Shown one piece after another: positions 44,223 to 54,635 of a stretch of DNA of 64,000 nt. Below the pieces are notes generated by a model, which worked only from the letters and a program-made list of their open reading frames with translations, ran no database searches and had not been told where the DNA came from. Position numbers and translations under genes: made by a program. Within the stretch, counting starts at the first letter, position 1. Every line of letters begins with the position of its first letter. The stretch lies in assembly GCA_958510825.1 (NCBI GenBank), contig OY294045.1:12141916-12205915 (forward strand), given 5' to 3'. This DNA comes from Brachypterus glaber (taxonomy: Eukaryota > Arthropoda > Insecta > Coleoptera > Kateretidae).

Positions 44223-45094
44223 CACTAGGGTGGACCTTATTTTTTTACTGTTTTAAAATTTTCATTCTGCTGGACCTAGAAAATCTTAAAAGTATGAGGG
44301 TGATCAAACTTCTTTAAAGGTCCCAATCGGACCTCTAAAATCTTGAAATTACGCAAAAATCGTAAAAAATCGTTGAAAATGGACTGTACTTTTTGCATCA
44401 GTGGAAAATTTAAAAGCCTTGATATTTTTTTTTTTCAAAATGATCAAAGGATTCTATCACGTGTCGAAAATCCGCCTAAGTTGCCCCTATAACACTAAAT
44501 TTGACGAATTTTCACCATAAATGTGAGAAACGCAAAAAAGCATTTAAAAAATATTTCAATCTGAACTTAACTTAATTTTATTTAATGTACATTAATAATA
44601 TAAAATAATTTAATAAAAACAAAACGAGCTAAGCGCCAAATAAGAGGCCTTTTTGAGTGCTCTTGTTTGGTGCTCAGCTAATTTGTTTTTGTTAAATTAT
44701 TTTAAATTATTAATGTACATTAAATAAAATAAAGTCCAGACATTTTTTTTTAATTGCTTTTTTAAGTGAGAAACTCATTTATGGTGAAAATATGTCAAAT
44801 TTAATATTTTAGGGGAAATTTCTAGGATTTTCGGCACCTGATAGAACACTCGAAAGGAACAAATCAAGATTTCAAGGCTTTTAAATTTGTCACTGATACA
44901 AAAAGTATAGTCCATTTTCAACGATTTTTTACAATTTTTGCGTAATTTCACGATTTTAGGGGTCCAATTGGGACCCTTAAAGAAGTTTGATCACCCTCAT
45001 ATTTTCAGGATATTCTAGATAGACCATAATTTTAATTTTAAAATAATAAACAAAATAAGGTCCAGGACATTGCTAACTTAAAACCATTCTAGTG
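44223..45094. mobile_element. 872-bp foldback with CACTAG ends
   Basis: Arms start CACTAGGGTGGACCTTATTT and include AAGTTTGATCACCCTCAT, AAAAATCGTTGAAAATGGAC and an inner TTAATGTACATTAA block, all mirrored on the right. The right end has ~30 extra bases before CTAGTG. No target duplication was found. Non-coding. Confidence 0.7.
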
Positions 45095-45188
45095 TCCATA
45101 GTTAAGTTCCTGTACTAACAGAACAAGACATTATGTAAAAATTTAGATCTGCAGTGCCTCTCCCAGTATATGATAAAATCTGCATTAT

Positions 45189-46188
45189 ATATGAGGCGTA
45201 TAGTGCAAGAGTGGCCCATATGTGTTTTTTGAGATTTGCGTTTTTTTTTATAAATGTAATAAGGAAATCTACATCTTTCATTAAATACCACCCTCATAAC
45301 AGGGTTTTTTTTTGGCACGATACAAGCATTTAAAGCACTATTGCATTATTAAAATTATCGCTTTTATTAGTGCAAGAGTGGCCCACAGGTATAGGCTACC
45401 AGTCAAATATATTATTGGGGATGTTGAAAAAGCCAACTGCATAATTAAAAATGTCAATTTTATTCTTAAAAAAGCTAACAAGGCAAGTTTTACCAAGGAT
45501 TTATAAAGATATTTTTAGAAACATTCTTAAAAAAGCCAAAATTTGTTTTATCGAGAAAGTTATTTGTTCGCCCCAAAACAAATCATTTTCTGCACAAATG
45601 TAGGTGCGTTATGTCACCAATTTTGTACATTTTGTTTTATTAATAAAAATTAATTACCACTTACCTTAAACTTTGAGATCATAGGAACTGAAATCCTTTT
45701 AGGTACTTGAACAATGTTTACGCATTAGTTATTCTTCATTTATAAAGGTAATTACTCCAAGAACAGTAAAAAACGTTTATTTAACTATTCCAAAGCATAA
45801 CTATTGGTATTTTGACTATTCATTTATTAAATAACGAACATTTCTTTCACATGTAAAAATAATTAAAATTTCAAAGTAAAATGTGAGGTTAGATCTACTA
45901 AAAAAAAACGTGTTATTGAAGGTCAGATCTCGTTCGTAAAGTGGCCCAAAATGAACACAATGTATAGTGCAATAGTGACCCACCAATTTTTTTATCTAAG
46001 AAAGTAAAGAAAGTAAAATAAATTTGTTTGTCATACATTACCTTAATGTTGGTTGAGTCTAAAAACCCTAGCAGAAAATTTTTAAATAAAATAATGCGTC
46101 CTAGTTCAAAGATAAAAAATCGGAGAAATTTAAATAGAAATATTTCCATAAAGTGAGATGGGCCACTCTTGCACTATACGCCTCATAT
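45189..46188. mobile_element. 1.0-kb element with AGTGCAAGAGTGGCCCA termini and internal copies
   Basis: Ends ATATGAGGCGTATAGTGC and complement continue into AAGAGTGGCCCAT. Further AAGAGTGGCCCA-like motifs lie at about 45373, 45938 and 45963. The architecture (TA-rich outer edge, ~30-bp inverted ends, internal motif copies, no transposase) is like the elements at 1679, 31426 and 48728. Confidence 0.65.
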
Positions 46189-46589
46189 GGTATAAATTTT
46201 AATTAGTGGATTCTCTGAAATGCATTTATTGAAAATAACATATTCCATTCATAAATAAGTATGCTTGTATAATAGTATATTACTGCATGAAACTGTACTT
46301 CAAAGCCACGTCAATAATATCTTAATCTTCAAGATGTCTATAAGTAGTTCCATTAAATGTGAATCAATCGCTTCATATATTAATAGCTGATAAGAAATTT
46401 AATTAATACATTTTATTAAGAGATATCTGTAATTATATTATAACACCTACAACACCTACACGTTACAAAATATACAACAATAAATTTTCTGTTCAAGCTT
46501 ATCATCTAAATACACAGCCGCACATTAAATTCCGAACACCTAAAAAATTGATTTTTTTTTTAAATTCAAATATTTCGAAAACTAATTAA

Positions 46590-46765
46590 GGAACACTGGA
46601 GGAACTCGGAGGAACTCCCAAGGAACTCAGAGGAACTCCGAAGAACTCCGAAGAACTCGGAGGAACTCGGAGGAACTCTGGAGGAGCTCCGAGGAACTCC
46701 GGAGGAACTCCGAAAGAACTCAGAAGAACTCTGAGGAACTCAGAGGAACTCTGAGGAACTCTTTG
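46590..46765 (-). repeat. GAGGAACTCCGA minisatellite
   Basis: About 15 units of a 9-12-bp motif (GGAACTCNGAGGAACTC and variants). The 60-codon ORF across it encodes only a Ser-Pro-Glu-Phe-Leu repeat and is not credible as a gene. Confidence 0.93.
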
Positions 46766-46932
46766 CAAAAAGGAACTCTTTTGTTCAAATTTCAGACGCG
46801 GTCAGCCCCTCGTCTAAAACCCAGATTTTAGATTACATTTAAAAAATTACAGTTCTCTTGAAGACGGTGACATTAATACTTATTTACATATATGGTAAGG
46901 CGTGAAAATAAGACTTTTCTTGTCCAGAAATG

Positions 46933-47527
46933 TTGGACTATACTCCATCCATTTATGCAAGATAGTAAGGGACGCAGCCCGTTTTACACCACAGAGCACA
47001 TTAATAGCATAATTATGCATAAATCGCAGTGTATCAAAAACTTAACAGATGTCGGTACTGATTTCCTGGAAAGGGCCTATCCAAAGACTTGCATAACAAG
47101 CGTAGTATATAAGAATGCGATGCCAGGATTGGCTTGAGGTGTCGTCATGTATCATGTAATGGTTGTTATGCTAGCCTCTGGATAGGCCTTAAGTTATAAC
47201 TGTAACCTAAAAATTTGACGTTTTCCTTGTGTTCAATATAATTTACGTTTGTACAATATGTAGAATATGCTAATTTAGTGTGAGTGTATGAAGAATAAAC
47301 TAAAAAAGTACCTTTTCAATACCATACAAAATAACATTAAGTATAACTATTTTTTTATGTAACTTTCTCTTCTTTTATTAGCTTTAACGACCGTCAATCA
47401 TTGTCAGACAAAAAATTTCACAATATTTTATGTTAAAAGGTACGAGTTTTTAACTAATGATGTAGCTTAAAAATCGAGGTAATTTTAAACTACTATCTTG
47501 CATAATTGGACGGACTATAGTTTGTAT
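46933..47527. mobile_element. Element with ATGCAAGATAGTA inverted ends, containing a MITE
   Basis: GGACTATACTCCATCC followed by ATGCAAGATAGTA on the left faces TACTATCTTGCAT and GGACGGACTATAG on the right. The interior includes the diverged relative (47070-47190) of the palindrome at 2614-2762. Confidence 0.55.
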
Positions 47528-48437
47528 TATAACTTATAATTTAAAAGTCAGGGATAAAGCTGACAAGACAAAAAGTAATCGGGGTGACCAAGCATTTTTA
47601 AACAACCCTCGTACACTAGGTTTCAAAAATAATGAAAAGTGGGGTTATAAAAAAAATACATTGTGAGGAGTTTTTTCCATTTGACAAATTGTTGGTTACT
47701 TGTCAATAAATTTAGGTTAAAGTATTAATATTATTATTAATTAAAAAGTCACATCGACGTCAAAGTCAAAAATTTTTGGTGTATTTTTTAAAATTGGGAG
47801 AAAAAAAGCAGAAAAACAAGAATACTCGAAGAATATGATTTAAAGACATAATTTTTAAATTAAGGAACAATGAGAAATAGTTGTAGGAGGCCAATTTACT
47901 AGTAGTGTTTTTTAAAAATAAAGGTATTTAAAACAAGTTCTTAAGATATAATAATATTGATAAGGGGTATTATACATTTTAGGAATAGTGATATTTTAGA
48001 ATATAAATACAGTAATTAAGAATAGACTGTCTTTATTCATTTATTTTGTTTTTGCTGCTAAAATGAAGTACTCTACCTAAACTATCAGAAAATGATAAAA
48101 AATAAATGGGTATTTTTTATTGTAAAACAGTTATTTCACGCACACCGTTATCAATATCGTAAAAATTTAAAATAGCTAAAATATATAGTAAACCTAATTT
48201 TCCCAGAAGAATTTTTGACCGAAAATGGAAAATTTACAAAAATTTAAAAAAATCACATCTTTACCAAAAAATTTTTTTGAAAACTTTTTTATGCTTAAAG
48301 CCTCTAGTAATAGGATATAGATAATAAAAAAAGTTTCACCAAAATCCGAGACATTCAACAGGTGGTATTGATTCATACAGAAATACCCATATGTGTGAGT
48401 ATTTTTAGATTTTAAGCTTTCACGGCCATTAAGATAT
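47528..48437. other. AT-rich spacer
   Basis: Contains a diverged copy of the AAACAACCC(C/T)CGTA repeat seen complete at 48566 and 51245. No gene recognised. Confidence 0.4.
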
Positions 48438-48530
48438 AAAGAACTTTCACTTTCGGGTTTAGACCGTGTTAATGGATTTTCGTTTGGAAAATCCATTAAC
48501 ACGGTCTAAACCCGAAAGTGAAAGTTCTTT
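48438..48530. repeat. Perfect 43-bp inverted repeat with 7-base loop
   Basis: The 43 bases at 48438-48480 (AAAGAACTTTCACTTTCGGG...) are exactly complementary to 48488-48530, with CGTTTGG between. No mismatch was seen, unlike the diverged palindromes elsewhere, so it is either very recent or a product of template switching during sequencing or assembly. Confidence 0.92.
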
Positions 48531-48978
48531 ATGTGTGAGTATTTTTTAGAACGGAATCGAGAAATCACGAACTTTCTAAACAACCCCCGTATTAAAAAAT
48601 AAATAAATATGGGAGCTACAAATTAATTCTTTGGCAATATATTGTATAATTTTTTAATTTTTCGTTAAAAAAAGTCAAACATATGTGTTAGTATTTTTTA
48701 GATAAAACGGAATCCACGAATCACGTAAGGTAAATGTCCCAAATATCGGACACGCCCCAATTATCGGACACTTTTTCACGTTTTTACAAAAAATAAGATA
48801 TTTAAGTATTAAAATCAAACAAATATTTTTTATTCGAAATTATGAATATATTTGAATCACAGAGTAAGTACCATTTGCCACTCATATCGTATTTTTTAAG
48901 CCCTAATAACTAATCAAAATTAAAAAATTATTATGTCTACTCCAAAGTTTTTTATTGAAGCATTTTATTTAAAAAAAT

Positions 48979-49024
48979 ACCTACAATTGTTTCAACCCTT
49001 GAATTTAGGGTCATCTTCAGGCTA
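48979..49024 (-). ncRNA. Hammerhead-like motif in the PLE terminal region
   Basis: Minus strand: TAGC, CTGAAGA, one T, stem II GACCCT-AAATTCA-AGGGTT, GAAA, palindromic stem III CAATTG, TA, GGTA. Stem I has one G-G mismatch, so the cleavage competence is uncertain. Its place downstream of the GIY-YIG coding part fits PLE terminal repeats. Confidence 0.6.
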
Positions 49025-49373
49025 GAAGTACAAAAACATGTAAGGAAATTACCTAATTACAAATTGGTTAAGCTTACCTAAAATAGTCAATAAATTTAAA
49101 AACAAACAACACGGACTACATTATAAACATACACATAGCTTACTGATAAAATTTTTTAAAAATAAGTTTAGGTACAGACATCTATTGGACATTTAAATAA
49201 ATTACTTAAAATTTGTTAAAATAATAAAAAGATTTTTAGTATTGATATCTACAGATAAGAGAGATTGATTAATTTTAATAATTAAGAATGAAATCGAACT
49301 TATAGATGACCTAGTTTAAAAACAATAAAACAAATAAATTAATTTAAATATTAAAAAATAATTCTATGAATTA

Positions 49374-49724
49374 CTATTTATTTAATAGGGGTTTGAGGAA
49401 ATTTGGATTGGAGTTTAGGATGTTATGGAATATACGTAGATGTTGGAACTCTGTTTGTTCATTGATTAATTTGTTGCTAAAAAATTTATTATGGTAGGTA
49501 ATAGTAAATTGTTCTAGTAAGTCTGTTATTCTATTGTTACTGGAAATATATAAAATGTTACAATCACCGTCAAAAGAATGATTTTGTGATAAAATGTGGT
49601 TCGCGAAGTTTGATTTGTGTTCCAACCCATTCAAATCGACATTGTTGTTTTTTAAAAGTTTTAAATGTTCACCTATTCTAGTAGAGACTTTGCTATTGTA
49701 GCTATTTTTTATAAATAAAATGCT
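49374..49724 (-). pseudogene. Penelope-like element, C-terminal GIY-YIG endonuclease fragment
   Basis: An open frame of ~117 codons begins within the inverted repeat and reads SYNSKVSTRIGEHLKLLKNN, then HKSNFANHILSQNHSF, CNILYISSNNRITDLLEQF and LINEQTEFQHLRIF before the stop at 49374. The TRIGEH segment, with conserved Arg and Glu/His, followed by a SNFANHIL..NHSF block and an LLEQ-like helix, is the pattern of the PLE GIY-YIG domain. The leading GIY and YIG motifs and all of the reverse transcriptase are absent. ATG at 49632-49634 is only an internal Met. Confidence 0.8.
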
Positions 49725-49844
49725 TCAATAAAAAACTTTGGAGTAGACATAATAATTTTTTAATTTTGATTTATCAAAACTCCAATATGAGAATGGATCT
49801 CGATCACAGTTATCTAATAACTAATAAACAGTAATGTTTCAGCA

Positions 49845-50268
49845 CACGGAAAAAAAAATTATAGCTAGGAGCGCTATAACACACATACCAAGCAAATTAT
49901 AATCGCTTATTATATAAATACAAGGCTTTCTCTTACAATTATGGCAGTCAGTGTAAAAATTTATATGAAATACTTTAATTGTTTAGTGAATAATAAAATA
50001 TAACAAATAGTATGGCATTTATAGCTTAAATAGATTTAATTATTGTCCGTGCTAATAATTTTTATAATATAATAAAATTTCTGTAAATTTATAATAGTGC
50101 CTGTAATAAATATAATCGTGTCTGTAATATATATAATCGTTTCCAATTTATTTTTAACATTATTAGTTATTGTGTCCCTTATAATCTATAGCTTAAATCA
50201 CTATAATTTGCCACTGTTACCAAATATCTTATAATGTATAGCGCAGAGCCCACTAATTTCTTTCCGTG
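49845..50268. mobile_element. CACGGAAA element, copy B (uninterrupted)
   Basis: Starts CACGGAAAAAAAAATTATAG and ends TTTCTTTCCGTG, 424 bp, with GCGCTATAA / TTATAATGTATAGCGC-like internal complementarity. It matches copy A (26819-28058) on both sides of the LINE insertion. Non-coding. Confidence 0.8.
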
Positions 50269-51405
50269 CAGCCGTGAAATCTATAGCTTTTTTCTAAGCA
50301 AAGTAATTAAGCCAAAGTTTAACTGAAAAATTATTTTTTTATATTAGGTATTGTTAAAATGTCTATTAAACTCTTTCTAATTCATAATATTGTAGTTTTA
50401 TACCAATTTAAACCACTTTTGATGTTAGTTTTAAGATATGTTTATATTAATACTGTGTCCGATAAATAGGACAATAAAATATAAACAGTTCCATAAATCG
50501 GACGGCCGTCCGGACAGACTAGCACTTTCAAATAAGCCGTTTATTAGGCATTTTAGTAACCGTCCGATATTTGGGTCTACACTATAATTATGTAAGACCT
50601 AAATATCGGACACCATAAAATAATGCAAAGTCCATGAACTTGCAATATTATCTGGACGATTATATAAGTATATCGCCAATATTTTTTGTAGATCTCAGCT
50701 ATAGTTAATTATAATCATGCAATTAAGCATTTTTGTTCATAGAATCGTTATTCCAATTCTCTCAATAATTTTAAAGACACATATTAGTCAAGTAAAACCC
50801 TATGCATAGGCTTTTACTTATATGCTTGGTATAGGTATTCTATAATAATAATATAAAATTTTATAACGTTTTGTCATAAAACCTACAGCGAGTAAGTTTA
50901 TAAAAAATAATGAAAAATATATACATTTGCATTATATTAATAAATTATTATTTTTTTTATTTATTCAATACCTATACATAGTCCGATAATTGGGACACAA
51001 CTAGTACGATATTTAGGACACTATATCCGATATTTGGGACATTCGTGCTTTTTTTTTTGTATTTTACTTAATATTAAAAAACTATCAAAAACTAATATAT
51101 ATTTAATTTATTTTTTTGATAAATGAATAAATTTGAAACTAGAAGTATACATTATATAGTTATTAAGGTTCATATGTAATTTTAACACACCATTAAAGTC
51201 TGAAATTGCTCTAAAGTGTCCAATATATAGGACCGTTACCTTACTTTCTAAACAACCCCCGTATCAAAAAAATAAATAAATATGGGAGCTATAAATTAAT
51301 TCTTTGGCAATATATTGTATAATTTGTCTATTTTTCGATCAAAAAAAGTCGAAACTAACATATGTGTGAATATTTTTTAGATAAAACGGAATCCACGAAT
51401 CACTT

Positions 51406-53091
51406 TTATCAACTAACATTGTGCCTGATCAGTTGACATGTAGCATAGTAATTGGTGGTAACGAGAAAGAACACTTTGATGTTTTTCTTTGTGTTCCATC
51501 AAAGACCCGACGATTTATAAAAGAGAAGACACTGCCGATGTAATTCCACTCTTCGGTTATTTTAAGAATTTCAACATTTTGTCATCGTATTCTACGTACG
51601 CCGTTAGGCAAAAGTCCCGTAGAAAATCTAGCCTAATACGTGAGGTGCTATAGCATTACATTTTTTTTTCTTCTAAATTGAAAAAAAAAAAGATTTGATT
51701 GTGGCAACCAGATCAAATAAACAAGCAGTGAAGATATTTAATGCTACGCATTCCATTATATTCACAAGGAAATAGTATATTTTATTTTCACAAATATTTT
51801 TAATTTTCTTTTTACGAATTACGAAAAAAATTTCAAAAAAAAAAAAACTAAAATTTATTTTTTTCGTTAAAATAAGATATTTTTTGAAAAACAAAAAAGA
51901 ATTGAAAAAAAAATAAAGTAATTTTTTTTTTGTCTAGGACGTTGGCGATTTTGGAAAATTCGCTGTGAAAAGTATAATAAGGCCCAATTTTTTTCTGGTT
52001 GCTGCAACCAGAAACTTGCTATATGTTGCCTTAAAGGCAACAACACAACTTGTTTCGTTTATTAGAAATAAAAGTTTTAAGGATTTTAAGGATCTGGTAA
52101 GCACAAAAATTGGTATTGCTGCCCTTACCAGATTTATGGAGACTTCCAAAAAGGAGGAGGTTATCAATTCGACGTATGACTTTGTTTTTTTATGTTTGTT
52201 CCCGCATAACTTTGGAACGAATGAATGGAATTTGATAAAACGTCTTGCAACATAAAGAGGGCGTTCATGAGGTGGTCCCGTTTCAATTTGACGCTCGGAT
52301 AATGCAGGGTAAGCCGGATAATTAAGATAAATCTAATTATTTTAAAGCAATTTCACTTAAAAACGGCTTAATTTGAAATATGCAACTAAAGAAAGCCGTG
52401 TCTCGTAACTGGAGGCTTAAAACATATGAATGTTATCACGGTTTTGCTTTACTTCTACAGTAAAACGTATTTTACAATGGTCCCAGCCGAGAACTCAATG
52501 ATCCCCGGCGAGAACTCAATGATCCTACCCGAGAACACATTGATCTCATTTACTGATTTCATCTAAACGAAAGTTTTATATAAAGATTTCAGGTAAAATT
52601 GTAATTTTTTTACATGTATTAGGGCACATAACATTCTGTCCTCGTACAGAAATATTCGAAGTAACAAAAGGTAAATTTTTGATGAAATAATGGCTTTTTA
52701 AATATTTATTTTACGTAAATTACAACAATAATAAACATTTACGAAGCTAACATTCTAAAGGCGTCTTTTCACGGAGCAATTTGTACCCAAGTTTGGTGCT
52801 ATGCAATTTTGTTGCAAGAATGATTCAGTCACTGCGCACGCCTTTAGGCAAATTTGATGCTATTTTCGAGCCATCAAATTATTAGAACAAGTTCTATTTT
52901 TCGACGATTTTCATGCAAGATTTATAGTTATTTTCTCGATACCAACCTGGAAAAAAGTTACTAAATCGATTTCTTTTTACTAATATAGTAGCAACTGGAC
53001 ATGTTAATAATTATTATTATTAATAATAGGCCGGTCTGTCTAACTAAAAAGCTTCCTTAAAAAAGCAAATGCTAGGTTATGGTTTTGTCAA
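51406..53091. other. Spacer with one unrecognised ORF and a short triplicated motif
   Basis: At 52486-52547 three copies of GAGAACTCAATGATCC-like units (20-24 bp spacing) occur. Otherwise A/T-rich, with no element ends identified. Confidence 0.45.
51965..52255 (+). CDS. Unrecognised 96-codon ORF, possible gene fragment
   Basis: The frame runs from a GTG through NLLYVALKATTQLVSFIRNK, DFKDLVSTKIGIAALTRFME and NEWNLIKRLAT to a TAA. Composition (Lys, Thr, Phe) is more protein-like than most ORFs here, but there is no ATG at the start, and a 77-codon ORF overlaps it on the other strand. It could be an exon remnant or chance. Confidence 0.2.
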   Translation: MKSIIRPNFFLVAATRNLLYVALKATTQLVSFIRNKSFKDFKDLVSTKIGIAALTRFMETSKKEEVINSTYDFVFLCLFPHNFGTNEWNLIKRLAT

Positions 53092-53835
53092 CAAATACAG
53101 TAATGTAAAATTATGTAAAAGAATGTAAAAGATTGTAAAATAATGTAAAAAAATATATTTACATTTATTTACATATTTTTACATGATTTTACAATGTCGG
53201 GCCATGTTATTTTAAGACGCGCGTGGGCTTTGGACAATAACCAAGAAGTCGTCGCATCATGAGACGGACCGTTTAATATTGTTATTGTTAGAGAAATAGC
53301 GACGCATGCTGCTAGGTTAAAGTGTTAAAGTGTAAATATTATTTATGTACGATATTTAAATGCTTTATTTCTTGCCTAAAATTTACTTTCATTATAAATT
53401 ACGATCTTTATCAACCAATAGATCTTTAAAGAAAGATGTAAGCAGTTTATACTCGTAAGGGTGAAAATCGTTTGGTTTATGTATTATACTCATATTAAGG
53501 GTGCAAATCGTTTGGTTTATTAAACCAAATGAACTTTACGCTACGATATTTCAAAAAAGCTAAAGTGCTAAATATTTTTTTTCAAATTTCTAGTCTCTAT
53601 GTCAAAGCATTCTTGAAATATCGTAGTGTTTAAGTTGTTTTAAAAGCACATTTAATATGACTGTATGTTTAAGTCTATGTAAAATATTACCATTCTGGAC
53701 TATGTAATTTTTAGCGTTCCGGTCTATGCAAAATATTACCATTCTGGACTATGTAATTTTTACCGTTCCGATCTATGCAACATATTACCATTTACGGACT
53801 ATGTAATTTAATGTAATTTATTTTTACCGTGCATG
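53092..53835. mobile_element. CAC/GTG element, copy B
   Basis: Shares with 6088-7624 the AATGTAAAAG units, TTAAGACGCGCGTG, CATGAGACGGACCG, GCTACGATATTTCAA and the ACCATTCTGGACTATG terminal array, ending TTACCGTG. It lacks the SINE and the palindrome found in copy A. A ~58-bp direct duplication around GGGTGAAAATCGTTTGG lies at 53450-53522. The left end is not clearly preserved. Confidence 0.75.
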
Positions 53836-54204
53836 AAAAGGCGCATTAAAAAAAGGTTTGTTACATGTGTGTCTTTAAAAAATTGTGCTATATGACTTTT
53901 GCTTAGAGCTAGGCATACGTATAAAACTATTCGTTTGTTTTTCCAGACTAGCGGTTTCATTAGTGATCGTCAGTTTGTTTTTAAATGCGGCATTCTAGAT
54001 ACTTTAATTGTTTTCTGTTAAATAAACAAACTTGTCAAAGATACGGGGTATAAATACTTTAAACTAATGAAATAAAGTTTCTTGGAAACAAAGCTCGCTT
54101 TAGTAACATCTAATTGGTTCTATTATTTTAAATGTTGGCAGCAGTTCTTTACTAAGTATAATTAAAATTAACTATAGCCGTTAGTACAAAAATTATAGCC
54201 GGAT
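53836..54204. other. AT-rich spacer
   Basis: No recognised features. Confidence 0.4.
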
Positions 54205-54635
54205 TAGGGGTCGTCTATAAAATATGTCACGCAAATTAACCAAAATTCATACACTTCATACTCCGTTTCTCGCGTTATTAAAGGATATACAGATTTCATA
54301 TTTTGGATAACCCCCAATAGGGAGGTGTTAGGGGTCGTAGCCAAAATATAAAATCTCTACAGCCTTTAATAACTTGAGAAACGGGGTATGAAGTGTATGA
54401 ATTTTGGTCAAGTTGCGTGACGTATTTTATGGACGACCCCTTATTAGGGTGCCCTAACACCTCCTCTATTGGGGAGGTGGGTGGCCAAAATATAAAATCT
54501 CTAAATTCCTTAATAGGAGGGGGGGGTTGTTAGGGGGTGGTAGCCAAAACATAAAATCTCTACAGTGTATGAAGTGTATGAATTTTGGTCAATTTGCGTG
54601 ACATATTTATGGACGACCCCTTATTAGGGTGCCCA
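54205..54635. mobile_element. GGGTCGTC-type palindromic element with a duplicated right arm
   Basis: Left arm TTAGGGGTCGTCTATAAAAT with GTCACGCAAATTAACC and a right arm (ending 54443) pair over ~70 bp. The right arm, together with the ATTAGGGTGCCC that follows it, is repeated once more, ending near 54635. GGGGAGGTG-rich blocks fill the middle. Termini of this GGGTCGTC...GTCACGC type are frequent in insect MITEs. Confidence 0.65.

Larger units (their letters stand above)
48912..49771 (-). mobile_element. Truncated Penelope-like retroelement
   Basis: A ~55-bp inverted repeat (AATCAAAATTAAAAAATTAT continuing to AAGCATTTTATTT) bounds the unit. On the minus strand it contains the C-terminal GIY-YIG region of a PLE protein, then ~350 bp of AT-rich sequence and a hammerhead-like motif. 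The reverse transcriptase part is missing, consistent with 5' truncation and an inverted terminal copy, a known PLE habit. Confidence 0.75.
48728..51241. mobile_element. 2.5-kb TA-flanked DNA element, host of two nested insertions
   Basis: Termini AGGTAAATGTCCCAAATATC and, inverted, AGGTAACGGTCCTATATATT share ~20 of 26 bases. TA is duplicated at 48726-48727 and 51242-51243. The flanking tandem repeat lets the empty site be read as CACGTACTTTC, close to CACGAACTTTC at the previous repeat junction. CCGATATTTGGGAC-type motifs recur near both ends (about 48745, 48764, 50456, 50562, 50592, 50983, 51005, 51028). It contains a PLE fragment and a CACGGAAA element and no transposase. Confidence 0.75.
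48566..51405 (+). repeat. Two copies of a ~160-bp repeat, separated by the 2.5-kb insertion
   Basis: ACTTTCTAAACAACCCCCGT through AAAACGGAATCCACGAATCAC occurs at 48564-48725 and 51244-51403 in the same orientation. They were adjacent tandem units before the element at 48728-51241 inserted at their junction. Confidence 0.85.

Noticed and set aside
46586..46768. 60-residue Ser/Pro/Phe repeat protein
   Set aside because: It is a frame of a 9-12-bp minisatellite without other gene features.
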